Counted from the stretch's first letter, positions 49,168 through 59,267 are shown. The stretch is DNA of 64,000 nucleotides from Paenibacillus sp. FSL H8-0048 (GCF_038002825.1 NZ_JBBODF010000001.1:2542001-2606000), one strand, 5' to 3'. A program made the numbers and translations. Notes: a model not told the origin generated them from the letters alone.

Positions 49168-50933
49168 CCGAACAGGCGGGTGGCGGCCTGCGGACTGTCT
49201 GGAGCCACATTCTCTATTGCTACAGACACCGCATATTTCGGCTGGTCCACCGGACCATAGCCGATGAACCATTGGTTATTGCGCGGCGTGCCGTGAACCA
49301 GCGTCTGGGCCGTGCCTGATTTGCCGGCGAGCGGCCAAGCAGAAGAATTCAACATACGGCCTGTGCCCTCTGTGACTACGCTGCGCAGCATGCCCAGCAG
49401 CACCCGGGCAGTAGCCGGAGAGATCCGGCCCTCCGGCGCTGGCGCCAGATGTCCCGGAAGCTCCTTAAGCGTCTGCCCATTGGCAAAAGCAACCCGCTCC
49501 AGAATACGCGGCGCTCTCACCTCGCCGCCATGCAGCAGCGTGACGACCAGATTCGCCGCCTGCAGCGGAGTGATCCGCACATCGCGCTGGCCGATTGCCG
49601 TCTGGACTCTCGCCCCGCCGTCATCCGGCAGGAGCGTGCTGAAGATGGTTCCCGGCTGCTCCCCGGCCAGCGGCCGGAGAAGTGGCAGGCCGAGCGTATT
49701 CTCCGCCTGCCACCCGATACTGCGGCCCAGTCCCAGGGCAAGCGCGGTAGCCTGGAGCTTCACACCGCTCAGCCGCTCGGCCAGCGTAGCAAATACAGTA
49801 TTACAGGACACGGCGAACCCTTGCTTCAGCGAAAGGGCGCCGTGTTCTTTGCCGTGCGGACAGGACAATCCGTATTTCCCATACGCTCCTGCACAAAAGA
49901 AGGGCTCCTCCGGTGCGGTCAGCCCGGCTTCAAGTGCGGCAGCAGCTGTAACAATTTTGAAGATAGAGCCTGGAGCTGCCGCTTGCAGTGCACGGTTATT
50001 CCATTCTCCCCCTTGCGGTGAGACCTGCTCCGGATTGTAGAACGGCAAAGAGACCATCGCTGCAATATCACCGCTCCGGCTGTCCATAACCACAATCGCC
50101 CCTTCCTTCACCCCCGCTTCCGCCGCCAACTGCTCAAGGCTCTCCTGAAGCTTCAAATTAATGGTGGTATATAGAGACAGCGGGTAATAGGGGTTGCCCG
50201 GCGCTTTGATGGTGATCGGGCTGCCCGGAACCCGGTTGCCGCGTGCATCAACCTGGGCGACGGCTTCCGTATGCCCCACACCCTGCAAGAGCGGCTCCAG
50301 CGTCTTCTCCAGCCCGTCTGTGCCGGTTCTTGGAATTCTCAGCCCTGTGGGGGATTGGGCGATAGCTGCACCCGAAGCTTCAGACAGATAACCGAGCCAC
50401 TGGCGGCCGGAGGCAGACCCGTTATATCTGCGGGCAAAAGGCAGCGCCCTGACGCCTTCGATGGCAAGCGCCTCTACCTCTCTAGCCTGCGGTAGCGTCA
50501 GAGCCAGCGGACCGGTGCCTTGGCCGGAAGGCCAGAGCAGCGGCTCCTTCAGCCCCAGCCGTCTTTCTTGCAGCTGACTGTAGCTGACGCCAAGAATCTC
50601 CGCCAGCCGGTGAAGCTGCTGGTCATCGTTATATTCACCGGCACCATGATGCCGGTGAAGCTCCTCCTCCGGCGGGAACAGCGCAGCGGTCCAGACCGTC
50701 TCTCCGGCCAGCGCCTCCCCGTTCTTCGCATACAGCCGCCCTCTTCCGCTATCCAGCACGGTCTCCCGCTCACTTTGCAGCTCGGCCATCTGAGCTACCG
50801 TGTAACGGGTGCCGCTTACTACACTATCCTTGAGCAGCAATTGTACCCAGGCGAGCCTGATTATCAAGCCTGCCAGCAGCATACACAGGATCAGGCATCC
50901 CCAGAATATACGTTTATGAATCAGCTTGTGCAA
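49116..50933 (-). CDS. Class B penicillin-binding protein (transpeptidase)
   Basis: 605 aa. An N-terminal anchor (about residues 9-32), a PBP dimerisation domain, and a transpeptidase domain with SIFK (SxxK nucleophile) near residue 345, SCN (SxN) near 400, and KSGTAQ near 550. It cross-links peptidoglycan at the outer membrane face, as FtsI/PbpA-type proteins do. Single gene. Its 3' end lies inside the coding end of the AI-2E gene. Confidence 0.93.
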   Translation of the reverse strand: MHKLIHKRIFWGCLILCMLLAGLIIRLAWVQLLLKDSVVSGTRYTVAQMAELQSERETVLDSGRGRLYAKNGEALAGETVWTAALFPPEEELHRHHGAGEYNDDQQLHRLAEILGVSYSQLQERRLGLKEPLLWPSGQGTGPLALTLPQAREVEALAIEGVRALPFARRYNGSASGRQWLGYLSEASGAAIAQSPTGLRIPRTGTDGLEKTLEPLLQGVGHTEAVAQVDARGNRVPGSPITIKAPGNPYYPLSLYTTINLKLQESLEQLAAEAGVKEGAIVVMDSRSGDIAAMVSLPFYNPEQVSPQGGEWNNRALQAAAPGSIFKIVTAAAALEAGLTAPEEPFFCAGAYGKYGLSCPHGKEHGALSLKQGFAVSCNTVFATLAERLSGVKLQATALALGLGRSIGWQAENTLGLPLLRPLAGEQPGTIFSTLLPDDGGARVQTAIGQRDVRITPLQAANLVVTLLHGGEVRAPRILERVAFANGQTLKELPGHLAPAPEGRISPATARVLLGMLRSVVTEGTGRMLNSSAWPLAGKSGTAQTLVHGTPRNNQWFIGYGPVDQPKYAVSVAIENVAPDSPQAATRLFGQVFELLSGLEGGSTGA

Positions 50934-51008
50934 TTGCTATTCCTCCATCAAGTGGGCTGAAAAACCTTGGCTAATATTATACCCACCTCAGGCAGCAAAA
51001 TAACCTTA

Positions 51009-51031
51009 ACGGGTGAACGATGCTGATGCCT
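51009..51031 (+). repeat. Dispersed 23-bp repeat, copy 2
   Basis: Matches 18097-18119 with one mismatch; lies 128 bp before the first unit of array C. Confidence 0.6.
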
Positions 51032-51136
51032 CATGCCACGTACTGGCAGCGCTTCGCGTTCCTTCGTCTGCTTTCATCCTGGCGGGCGTCAGCGTTAACC
51101 AGCGGAACGTGGATATCACACGCCCCGCAACTGCCC

Positions 51137-51366
51137 AATGTAATCGGTTTTTCGATTACATCTGGCCCGCACGCCACCACCCAGCCCAATGTGATCGGTT
51201 TTTCGATTACATTCGGCCCATACGCCACCATCCGGCGCAATGTAGTCGGTTTTCCGATTACATTGGGCCCGTACGCCACCATCCGGCGCAATGTAGTCGG
51301 TTTTCCGATTACATTCAGCCCGCACACTCCCGACCCGCCCAATGTGATCGGTTTTTCGCATACAAA
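51137..51366 (+). repeat. Array C: five hairpin units at exactly 51-bp spacing
   Basis: In the 477-bp gap between the PBP and chemotaxis genes, units begin at 51137, 51188, 51239, 51290 and 51341, all 51 bp apart. Each has AATGT(A/G)(A/G)TCGG, a TTTT loop, and (T/C)CGATTACAT(T/C), an 11-bp stem, then a GC-rich spacer of about 25 bp (GGCCC..ACGCCACCA..C.GC). Unit 5 has a degenerate right arm. Because 51 is a multiple of three and the unit lacks stops, several frames stay open; I do not call a gene. Confidence 0.85.
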
Positions 51367-51395
51367 AAAACCGCCCTCCATTATAGAAAGGCGGT
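51364..51395 (-). terminator. Terminator of the chemotaxis receptor gene
   Basis: On the minus strand ACCGCC (complement of 51390-51395) pairs with GGCGGT (complement of 51370-51375), followed by a run of Ts. Confidence 0.8.
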
Positions 51396-51410
51396 ATAAC
51401 TAAGTTAGGC

Positions 51411-53480
51411 TCACACGTTGAACTTCGATAATCGTTCCCGGAGTCTGGAGGAAGCATTCTCCAGCTTACCGGAGAGGGTAACCAGATATTCGCTTACATT
51501 CTCCTGTTCTCCGGTCAGGGAAGCTACCTCTTCAGAAGCGGCCGAGGATTCTTCCGCGAATGAGCTGACATTGCCTATAGTCTCTGACAAGACCTGCTGC
51601 GAGTGGTTCAGGCCGTCAATCGAAGAGGAGACCGAATCCAGCCTGGTGATCAGCTGATGCATCTGCCCCTGTACACTAATGAAGATCTCACTGGTGTTCT
51701 GAACATAGTCCATCTGCTCTCCGAACAGCGGCGCCACCTCGGACAAGGCGTCTACCGTCTCATGCATATCCCGCATGATCCGGTCCGTAATCTCGCCCAC
51801 AACGGCAATGGAACGCTTGGACTGCTCCGCCAGCTGGCGGATTTCACCGGCGACAACCGTGAAGCCCTTGCCCGCTTCGCCTGCCCGCGCTGCTTCAATA
51901 GTAGCATTCAGCGACAGGATATTGGTCTGCTGGGTGATGCTCTGCATCACCTCCAGCACCTGTATGACCGATGAGGCGGTATCCTTAAGCTCATTCACCT
52001 TAAGAACCAGCTTGCCTGTCCTGTCGCCAGTCTCTTGGGTTCTGCCCAGCAGCTCCTGCAGCTTGACTACCCCTTCTGCACTGGCTTGCTCCACACTGTG
52101 GGCAGTTCCGCCAATCTCATGGGCCACTGCAATGACGGCTTCCATCTTCTCCGAGATTTGAGCCGTCATCTCATTCCCCCGGTCCGCCTCCAGTGAGAGA
52201 CTGCCTGCACCGCCGGCAATCTCTTCCGTGGCTGCAGCAATATCCTTCGCTGCCACCGCCGTGTCCCGCGAAGCATTGCCAAGCGCTTCCGCTGCTTCCG
52301 TAACTTCAAGCGCGGTCTCATTGGTGTGGACGACCAGCTCTGTAATCTGCTCCATCATCAGGTTGAAGGAGCCGGACAGCTGGCCTATCTCATCACGGGT
52401 AAGCACATCGGTGCGTACGCGCAGATCCCCGTCTGCCCCCTTGACCATCAGATCCCGCAGCCGTGACAACGGACGTGAGACCATCCGTACCATCCAGAGT
52501 CCTACAAGCACGGCAACAGCGGCAGCGGCGGCCACTGCGATGTAGGTCGTGTTAAGAATGCGTCCCGCATCCTTGGTCAGATTACCGGAAGGCACCACAC
52601 CGAGCATTCTCCAGCCGGAGGTATGCAGCGTGCCGTAGACTGCAAGAATGGATTTACCCTTCTCATCCTTCGTGGGCAGAGAGCCGGAGGTATCACTTAA
52701 GCCCTTGAACAGAGTGCCGCCCAGGCGCAGATAGGTGTCCGTCTCCTCTTGCTGGGAAGAGGCGATCAGCTCATCGGTGGACGTCAGCAGCTGGATATAG
52801 GAGCCCGGGCCCAGATCAACCATCCGCAGCTGGCTGTCAAGCTCTGTAGTCTTAATATCGCAGACTGCCAGATAACCGGAGTGACCCGCTTCCGGCTCCA
52901 CAGACTTAGCGAAACGCACTACTCCTGCGGCCTCTCCCTGCTTCAACGCTTCGGTAATCCACTGGCTCTGCGGCTTCTCCTGCAACTGCTTGTACCATGC
53001 TGCATCACGGATCGCCGCCAGGAAATCTTTATCCACTTCACCAGCTCCGGCTGCGGGCAACACTTCATTCAGCGGAACCAGATACACTGCCTGCACCCCG
53101 GGTACAGCCGTAAGCCATTGATTGAGCTCCACGTTAATCGTCTTGGACAGCTCTATACGCTTCGCAGAATCTGCGGAAGATGCACCTTCCATTGCAACCG
53201 CCTGCTGAATATCATCATTGTAGAACAGCTGGCCCAGATTATCTTCATAGCGCAGCAGGATCACATCCAGCTTCTCTGCCGTCTGCTCCACGGTCTGCTG
53301 ATTAGCGGACAATGCATTATTTTCAATCGTATGTCTGGCCACAGCGTAAGAAATATAACCCAGAGACAGTACAATTCCCATGGTCGCGATGAAAAACACC
53401 AGAAAGAGCCGCATCCCCAGCGACTTGAAGGGATGCAGCCGAGTAAGAATAGATGTACTGCGAACTGTTGACTTGCTCAA
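51411..53480 (-). CDS. Methyl-accepting chemotaxis protein
   Basis: About 689 aa. A membrane segment near residues 25-45, an extracytoplasmic dCache-type sensor (to about 310), a second membrane segment, HAMP ([20 protein letters not shown]), and a long signalling coiled coil with the hairpin tip [17 protein letters not shown]. Ligand unknown. The start is probably TTG at 53480, with GGCGGTGA just upstream; the GTG at 53513 lacks a ribosome site. Confidence 0.92.
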   Translation of the reverse strand: MSKSTVRSTSILTRLHPFKSLGMRLFLVFFIATMGIVLSLGYISYAVARHTIENNALSANQQTVEQTAEKLDVILLRYEDNLGQLFYNDDIQQAVAMEGASSADSAKRIELSKTINVELNQWLTAVPGVQAVYLVPLNEVLPAAGAGEVDKDFLAAIRDAAWYKQLQEKPQSQWITEALKQGEAAGVVRFAKSVEPEAGHSGYLAVCDIKTTELDSQLRMVDLGPGSYIQLLTSTDELIASSQQEETDTYLRLGGTLFKGLSDTSGSLPTKDEKGKSILAVYGTLHTSGWRMLGVVPSGNLTKDAGRILNTTYIAVAAAAAVAVLVGLWMVRMVSRPLSRLRDLMVKGADGDLRVRTDVLTRDEIGQLSGSFNLMMEQITELVVHTNETALEVTEAAEALGNASRDTAVAAKDIAAATEEIAGGAGSLSLEADRGNEMTAQISEKMEAVIAVAHEIGGTAHSVEQASAEGVVKLQELLGRTQETGDRTGKLVLKVNELKDTASSVIQVLEVMQSITQQTNILSLNATIEAARAGEAGKGFTVVAGEIRQLAEQSKRSIAVVGEITDRIMRDMHETVDALSEVAPLFGEQMDYVQNTSEIFISVQGQMHQLITRLDSVSSSIDGLNHSQQVLSETIGNVSSFAEESSAASEEVASLTGEQENVSEYLVTLSGKLENASSRLRERLSKFNV

Positions 53481-53525
53481 AAAATCACCGCCAGATTCTA
53501 TGTATTCTTGCACGGAAGGAGCCCG

Positions 53526-54485
53526 TTACAAGGTCATGAACATCTGAAGCGTCCGATCAGAAAGATAGGGAAGATATTCATGACCATACTCATGATATAC
53601 CAACAGATCTTTTACGGCTGTGATTTTGTTGTATGCGGCGAATTGTGTCGATGGCGGACAGATCGTATCGATAAGACCGGTTACCCATAATACCCTGCCC
53701 TGTATACGTCCAGCTAAATGCTGGATGTCAATATAACCTAGCCGGTTAAAAATCTCTTCCTCCCGCAGATGATGCGGATCAAAGAAGCGGAAATAATAGT
53801 TAATCTCCTCATAAGCAGAGGTTGTAATATTCAGCGCCCAGGCTCCTTTGTAATCTGAGAGGAACGGATAGACCGGAATGGCAAGCCTGATCCTTGGCTC
53901 CAGGGCAGCGCAGGCAACCGTAAGCGCACCGCCTTGGGAACAGCCGAACGCGCCCACCCGCTCCCGGTCCACCTCCGGCATAGTCATCAGAATCCGCGCC
54001 GTCTGGACCGTATCCAGGAACACGTTGCGGTAATAAAGCTTGTCGGGATTGGAATCATCGATGCCCCGGATGATATGGCCGCGGACAGTCGTTCCCCGGA
54101 CGGTCAGATTATCCTCGGACAAGCCGCCCTGCCCCCGGCAATCCATGGCCAGCACGCTGATTCCGTGTGCAGCGTAAGCCACCTTCTCCATCCAGTCCCC
54201 GCTGTCGCAGGAATAGCCGTGGAATATTACAACTCCGGCGCCTGGGCCTGCTCCCGTCTTCTTCGGTCTTACATATTTGCAGTGCACACTGGCACCGCCC
54301 ACTCCGGTAAAATACAAATGAAAGCATTCTGCCAGCTCACTGGTAAATTCAGCGGGTACAAGTTCATAAGCCAGTGACTGGTCATCCAGCTCCTGAAGCG
54401 CACGCTCCCAATAAGCATCAAAGTCACCGGGCTTCGGGCTGCTGCCCTGATAATCCAGCAACTGCGGTAGAGATCTTTGGTTCAC
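53526..54485 (-). CDS. CE7 acetyl xylan esterase/cephalosporin-C deacetylase family
   Basis: 319 aa. Removes acetyl groups from short acetylated oligosaccharides. The triad is visible: Ser in GCSQGG near residue 182, Asp in GLIDTICPP, His in YHEYGHEYLP. No signal peptide, so it acts in the cytoplasm after import. GTG start with AGAGGAGGTG upstream. The gap to the upstream GH130 gene is 24 bp, so it is the last gene of the importer operon and likely deacetylates acetylated mannosides. Confidence 0.92.
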   Translation of the reverse strand: MNQRSLPQLLDYQGSSPKPGDFDAYWERALQELDDQSLAYELVPAEFTSELAECFHLYFTGVGGASVHCKYVRPKKTGAGPGAGVVIFHGYSCDSGDWMEKVAYAAHGISVLAMDCRGQGGLSEDNLTVRGTTVRGHIIRGIDDSNPDKLYYRNVFLDTVQTARILMTMPEVDRERVGAFGCSQGGALTVACAALEPRIRLAIPVYPFLSDYKGAWALNITTSAYEEINYYFRFFDPHHLREEEIFNRLGYIDIQHLAGRIQGRVLWVTGLIDTICPPSTQFAAYNKITAVKDLLVYHEYGHEYLPYLSDRTLQMFMTL

Positions 54486-54509
54486 TCTCAGTCACCTCCT
54501 CTGCAAGCT

Positions 54510-55535
54510 CTAGATTCTGCCGGGACCCGCATCATCGCCAATCTCTTCATGCGTCTCGATGACGTAGTTAACGATGTCCTGGACTGTAGTGTATGCAACA
54601 CCGACATAGGTGTCAGCAGCGCCGTAATAGACGGCAATCCGGCCGGTATCCGCGTCGCACAGCGCAGCACAAGGGAATAGCACGTTGTTGACAAAGCCTC
54701 TTTCTTCATACCATTCTTCCGGTGTCAGCACGAAGTTGCGGGAGCGGTATTTCACTCTGGAAGGCTCATCCGCATCCAGAATCACAGCGCCCATGCTGTA
54801 GACAAGGCCGTTGCAGGTCCCTGTTACCCCATGGTAGAACATCAGCCAGCCTTCCGAGGTCTCAATGGGCGCAGGCCCGCCGCCGATCTTGGTGCTCTGC
54901 CACCAGCCTTGTCCGCCCTTGGTCATGACATGGCGGTGCTTGCCCCAGTACACGAAGTCAGGGCTCTCACTGAGGAAAACATCGCCGAACGGCGTATGCC
55001 CGCTGTCGCTCGGACGGGAGAGCATAACGAAATTGCCGCCGATTTTCTTCGGGAACAGCACGCCGTTGCGGTTGAACGGCAGGAATGGATTCTCCAGACT
55101 GATGAAGCTCTTGAAATCCTGGGTCTTGGCAACGCCGATTGCCGCCCCGTAGAAATCCGTGCACCAGATGATGTAATAGGTATCCTCCACCTTCACCAGA
55201 CGGGGATCATACGCATAACGTGGCATATACGGATGGCCTGCCTCGTCCTTGAACTGGATCGGCTGCTCATCAATGACCCAATCCAGCCCGTCTGCGCTGC
55301 GGCCCATCCGCAGATGGGGGCGGGTCGTGTGATCTTCCACGCGGAAGACGCCCAGGAAGCTGCCCTCGTAAGCGATCACCGCGCTGTTGAAGATACGGGC
55401 GACCCCTTTGGCCGGATTGCGCTTGATTACCGGGTTATCGCTATGTCTCCAGACCGGATTGTCATTCCCGGCAGGTCTGCCCTGCCAAGGCATATTCGGC
55501 AGACTCTGGCTGCCAGTCAGTTTAACTTCTCTCAT
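54510..55535 (-). CDS. GH130_2 beta-mannoside phosphorylase
   Basis: 341 aa five-bladed beta-propeller phosphorylase. PFNRNGVLFPKKI, MLSRPSDSGHTPFGDVF and the catalytic Asp in YAYDPRLV closely match gut-bacterial GH130_2 enzymes, which phosphorolyse beta-1,4-mannooligosaccharides or beta-mannosyl-GlcNAc of N-glycans to give mannose-1-phosphate. The ATG at 55535 follows GGGAGGG. It sits between the ABC permease genes and the esterase in the same operon. Confidence 0.9.
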   Translation of the reverse strand: MREVKLTGSQSLPNMPWQGRPAGNDNPVWRHSDNPVIKRNPAKGVARIFNSAVIAYEGSFLGVFRVEDHTTRPHLRMGRSADGLDWVIDEQPIQFKDEAGHPYMPRYAYDPRLVKVEDTYYIIWCTDFYGAAIGVAKTQDFKSFISLENPFLPFNRNGVLFPKKIGGNFVMLSRPSDSGHTPFGDVFLSESPDFVYWGKHRHVMTKGGQGWWQSTKIGGGPAPIETSEGWLMFYHGVTGTCNGLVYSMGAVILDADEPSRVKYRSRNFVLTPEEWYEERGFVNNVLFPCAALCDADTGRIAVYYGAADTYVGVAYTTVQDIVNYVIETHEEIGDDAGPGRI

Positions 55536-55604
55536 AGATAGAATCCCTCCCAATAATAGTTGCAGCAGCCGCTGCGGTAGTGTGTTGCTCCCCGGCTTGC
55601 CGTT

Positions 55605-56438
55605 TTATTTGACCGACCCTTGGGCGAAGCCGTTATAGATGTATTTCTGCAGTGCTACAAACGCGATCAGCGTCGGAATGATAGCGATCATAATCGCGGC
55701 ACAGATGACCTCCCACTGGGAGCCATAAGGTCCTTTGAATTTGAACAGTGCGGTGGACACGACCTGCAGGCTGCTTTTGGGCATATACAGGAACGGGGTG
55801 TAGAAGTCATTGTAGATATTGACGCCCTTCACGATGATCACCGTCACAATGGCCGGACTCAGCAGCGGAAGAATAATTCTCCAGTAGATCGTCCAGTATG
55901 AGGCCCCATCCAGCATTGCCGATTCATCAAGCGATTCAGAGATCGAGTCCAGGAACTGCATGAAGATATAGACAGCGATAATATCGGTCCCCAGATACAT
56001 CAGAATCGGTGCCCAGCGGGTGTTGAACAAGTCCAGGGCATTGATGATCTGAAAAGTTGCCACTTGCGTCGTTACTCCGGGAATCAGCGTAGCCAGCAGA
56101 AAAGCTCCCATCAGCGCCTTGCTGCCTCTGAATTTGAAGCGGGCCAGAATATACGCCATCATCGAGCCGGTAAGCGTAGCGCCTGCAATAGAGATAAGGA
56201 CGATAATGATCGTGTTCATGAAGCCGAGCAGCATATTACCGTCTACGAAGGCCTTAGAATAGTTGGCGAAATTCAGCCAGTTCTCCGGCAGGGTGAGCGG
56301 ACCGGTTGAGGCATACTCGGCATTAGTTTTCAGGGAAGCGAAGAAGACTACCACAATCGGTAGCAATGCCATAAGCGCGCCCAGCACCAGGGAGATATAT
56401 TTGAACACAGCGGCCAGGTGGTATTTGAAGGTATGCAT
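55605..56438 (-). CDS. Carbohydrate ABC transporter permease, MalG type
   Basis: 277 aa with six membrane segments and the EAA loop (ESAMLDGASYWTIYWRIILPLLSPAI is the region, near residues 180-205). Forms a heterodimer with the upstream permease. No ATPase is encoded nearby, so a shared MsmK-type ATPase is likely. Confidence 0.94.
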   Translation of the reverse strand: MHTFKYHLAAVFKYISLVLGALMALLPIVVVFFASLKTNAEYASTGPLTLPENWLNFANYSKAFVDGNMLLGFMNTIIIVLISIAGATLTGSMMAYILARFKFRGSKALMGAFLLATLIPGVTTQVATFQIINALDLFNTRWAPILMYLGTDIIAVYIFMQFLDSISESLDESAMLDGASYWTIYWRIILPLLSPAIVTVIIVKGVNIYNDFYTPFLYMPKSSLQVVSTALFKFKGPYGSQWEVICAAIMIAIIPTLIAFVALQKYIYNGFAQGSVK

Positions 56439-56442
56439 CGCT

Positions 56443-57324
56443 CTATTTCTCCTCCTTGATCAGAATGCGCTGAAGGATGGTGACCAGTACCACTATACCA
56501 AGCAGGACCACAGCCATTGCCGAAGCCAGCCCCAGCTTGCTGTATTTGAAGGCCACATCAACGGTCTGGATGACAAAAGTACCGCTGCCGTTAGAGCCGC
56601 CGGTCATGACGTAGGGAATTTCAAACACACCGATCGCCCCGCTGACCGCGAGGATCAGATTGAGCTGCAGGATGCGTTTGATGCTTGGAATGATGATATG
56701 CCGGAACTGGTGCCAGCGGTTCGCACCGTCTATTTCCGAGGCTTCATAGATATCGCTGCCGATCGAGGAGATTGCGCCAAGGAAGATAATGAAGTTCATC
56801 CCCATGTAACGCCATACCGAGGCAAAAGCGAGCGAGATATTAATGAGCTGCGGATTCAGCAGCCATTTTTGTTGTAGCGCCCCAAGTCCCAGCAGATCAA
56901 GAATGGTATTAAGGGTGCCTTCCGGCTTGAAGAAGAACAGGAAGATGAACCCGATTGCCACACCGTTCAGCAAGGTCGGGAAGAACAGAATCCCCTTGAA
57001 CCAGTTCTTCATCCGGACATTGAAGCTCAGAATCGTGGCAAAATAAAGCGCCAGCCCCATCTGGACAAAGGTGGCGAAAAAGTAATACAAGCTGACCTTG
57101 AACACGGCGAAGTACTCCGGTTTCGTGAAGATCGTCTTGTAGTTGTCGAAGCCGATATACTCCATATTTTTGCTTAGCCCGTTCCAGCTGGTGAAGCTGT
57201 ACTGAAACATTTTGAACACAGGTAAATAGGAGAACGTCAGCAGCAGCACTACGGGTACTAGCGAGAATAAAAAGATGATCAGAATCCGTTGATTTTTATA
57301 GCTCATGTTAGACAATTTGGGCAC
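56443..57324 (-). CDS. Carbohydrate ABC transporter permease, MalF/UgpA type
   Basis: 293 aa with six membrane segments and an EAA loop (YEASEIDGANRWHQFRHI near residue 205). GTG start at 57324, 6 nt after AGGAGGTG; an in-frame GTG at 57333 is itself part of that ribosome site. A 4-bp gap separates it from the MalG-type permease gene. Confidence 0.94.
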   Translation of the reverse strand: MPKLSNMSYKNQRILIIFLFSLVPVVLLLTFSYLPVFKMFQYSFTSWNGLSKNMEYIGFDNYKTIFTKPEYFAVFKVSLYYFFATFVQMGLALYFATILSFNVRMKNWFKGILFFPTLLNGVAIGFIFLFFFKPEGTLNTILDLLGLGALQQKWLLNPQLINISLAFASVWRYMGMNFIIFLGAISSIGSDIYEASEIDGANRWHQFRHIIIPSIKRILQLNLILAVSGAIGVFEIPYVMTGGSNGSGTFVIQTVDVAFKYSKLGLASAMAVVLLGIVVLVTILQRILIKEEK

Positions 57325-57454
57325 TCTCCACACCTCCTGAGAACTTACTGCTCTTCAATGCGCTTCTATCCATGCAAAAGTGAAGGGGATTATGCCTTAC
57401 GGCATCTCCCCGTTCTCTTCCCTCTTATTTCACTTCTGCAATCAGGCTCACATG

Positions 57455-58834
57455 CTACTTGCCAGTCACAATTTTGGCTCTGGCTGCTTTCCATTTATCA
57501 TTCAGTTCTTTCATAATGTCATCATAGGATTGCTTGCGGTTGCCAATTGCTGCTTCAATGATTACTTTCTTGAAGTCCGGCTGCCACAGGCCGATTTCAG
57601 CCTCTTTATCAATGGCATCCACCCAGCCTTCTTCACCGGCTTTGGCTGGAGCAAGCGTGTCGAAGGTGATGTCTGTACCTGCGAACTGCTTGAGGATTTC
57701 AGGCAGCTCTGCTCCCTTTACCGGGCTCATGCCTCCGCCTTCTGTAGTCGGATAACCGGATTCATTGATGAACCAGTCCACCCACGCTCTGGCGGCCTCT
57801 TTGTTCTTGCTGTGTATGCTAACCCCCAGATTATAGTCGTCAGACAGCGGAACCAGAATCTTGTCGGCATTGGTCGGGAATGGCATGAAGCCTACATCAT
57901 CAGGGTTCGCTGCCAGTCCTTTGATCTGACCGATAGCCCAGGAGCCAAGCATCATCGTACCGATTTTGCCGTTCGCCAGATCTGCCTTGGAGGATTCCCA
58001 GTCAGTTGTAGTCGGGTCCTCTTCAATCAGACCGTCTTTGGCTGCATCGTACATCACTTTGTAGAGCTCATAGTGCGGCTTCCCTGGAACAAAGTTATCG
58101 TCGGAGGCTACCTGTCCGATGTTGACATATTCACGGTCGCCGGCAACAGTCGCCAGATCTGCTTCCCACTGGGTCAGCGTCCAGCCCGCAGCATAGTTCG
58201 TGTAGAGAGGAACAGCATCCGTCTTCTCCTTGATGCTCTTCAGTGCAGCGGAGAACTGGTCGAAGGTTCTTGGAACCTCGGTCACTCCGGCATCCTTGAA
58301 GACCTGTTTGTTGTAGATCACGCCGGAGAAATTAACCGTAATCGGAATGCCGTAAGAAATGCCGTCCACCGTCCGCTCTTCCAGGCCAGTATATTGCTGC
58401 TCCAGGTCAGACTTTTTACCCAGCGGCTCGAAGAAATCCGGCAGGTCTTTGATCGCTACGCTGGTAGGCAGGAGCAGAACATCTCCGTAATCACTGGTGC
58501 TCATGCGGATTTTGATCTGATCCTCGTAGTTCGACAAGGCTTCAAAATTCACTTTGACATTCGGGTATTTCTCGTTAAACTTGGCAGCGTAGTCTTTGAA
58601 CACCGTATCCACAATATCCGTCCGCTGTGTAATAACCGTAATATCACCTTTGATATCCTTGGCGGCATCTCCCTGTGGAGCGGCTGTTGCCTCCACAGCG
58701 GTGCCTGTGTTCCCGCCTGCATTGGTTGCAGCCGCATTAGTGGCATTATTGTTGTTAGATGAACAGCCTGAGAATAGACCGGCCATCAGTGTCAGCGCTG
58801 CCAACCCGGTAACTGCTTTGGTTTTTTTCATCAT
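57455..58834 (-). CDS. Extracellular solute-binding lipoprotein (mannoside ABC importer)
   Basis: 459 aa. A lipoprotein signal with lipobox LFSGC, an Asn/Ala/Thr-rich linker, then a family 1 solute-binding fold. Substrate is inferred as beta-mannooligosaccharides from the neighbouring GH130 and esterase genes. The ATG at 58834 follows AGAGGGG; the in-frame ATG at 58855 contains that ribosome site. First gene of the operon, after a promoter with a cre site. Confidence 0.93.
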   Translation of the reverse strand: MMKKTKAVTGLAALTLMAGLFSGCSSNNNNATNAAATNAGGNTGTAVEATAAPQGDAAKDIKGDITVITQRTDIVDTVFKDYAAKFNEKYPNVKVNFEALSNYEDQIKIRMSTSDYGDVLLLPTSVAIKDLPDFFEPLGKKSDLEQQYTGLEERTVDGISYGIPITVNFSGVIYNKQVFKDAGVTEVPRTFDQFSAALKSIKEKTDAVPLYTNYAAGWTLTQWEADLATVAGDREYVNIGQVASDDNFVPGKPHYELYKVMYDAAKDGLIEEDPTTTDWESSKADLANGKIGTMMLGSWAIGQIKGLAANPDDVGFMPFPTNADKILVPLSDDYNLGVSIHSKNKEAARAWVDWFINESGYPTTEGGGMSPVKGAELPEILKQFAGTDITFDTLAPAKAGEEGWVDAIDKEAEIGLWQPDFKKVIIEAAIGNRKQSYDDIMKELNDKWKAARAKIVTGK

Positions 58835-58948
58835 ATTTCTGACCCCTCTCTTCATTTAGAACGGTATAATAACAAAACAATAACAGAGAAATCCATTTCC
58901 CTACTACGCAGAATTTAAATTATCCTGCATTCATCTTGAATTCCTTTT

Positions 58949-58973
58949 TGTTATCGCTTTCATTGCAATTATA
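58949..58973 (-). promoter_or_regulatory. Importer promoter with a perfect cre site
   Basis: Minus strand: TATAAT (complement of 58968-58973), then 5 nt, then TGAAAGCGATAACA (complement of 58949-58962). The last matches the CcpA consensus TGWAANCGNTNWCA at every position and lies at the transcription start, where CcpA represses. The -35 is weak, consistent with activator dependence. Confidence 0.8.
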
Positions 58974-59087
58974 GACCTTACCATTCCTTTAAACGATGGT
59001 TTCAATTGCTTTTTCTGGTCTTATATTTGTTATTTTTGTTATTTAAAATATAGTGGCAGCAAAAACAAAATGTCTGCACCATCGCCA

Positions 59088-59165
59088 AATGTGATGGTTT
59101 TTTCGATTACATCCCGCCGACGCAGCACATCCAGTCCAATTGTGATCGGTTTTTCGATTACATTC
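59088..59165 (+). repeat. Array D: two hairpin units 51 bp apart
   Basis: The 468-bp gap upstream of the binding-protein gene holds two copies of the array C unit (GTGAT at 59091 and 59142, exactly 51 bp apart) with the same CGATTACAT right arm and related GC-rich spacers (CGCCGACGC, CGGCCGACGC). The first copy has one stem mismatch. Confidence 0.75.
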
Positions 59166-59221
59166 GGCCGACGCTGCGCGTCCGGTCCACATCGGACAAA
59201 AATCTTATTTCCTTAATTAAT

Positions 59222-59267
59222 AAAAAGCACTACCCTGTCACTCCCTGAAGAAGTGAAATGGTAGTGC
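59222..59267 (-). terminator. Terminator of the response regulator gene
   Basis: GCACTACC (59227-59234) and GGTAGTGC (59260-59267), with inner pairing and TTTTTA on the minus strand. Confidence 0.85.

Noticed and set aside
51121..51366. CRISPR array
   Set aside because: The repeats are 26-bp palindromes with spacers that are themselves similar to one another, and no cas genes are present; CRISPR spacers would be unique.
51013..51399. Open frames of about 115-128 codons in both strands across array C, encoding 17-residue repeats (e.g. RFFDYI or NVIGKPTT motifs)
   Set aside because: The unit is 51 bp (17 codons) and lacks stops in several frames, so long repeats of any frame stay open. No ribosome site or codon bias singles out one frame. 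A repeat peptide cannot be excluded, but it is not supported.
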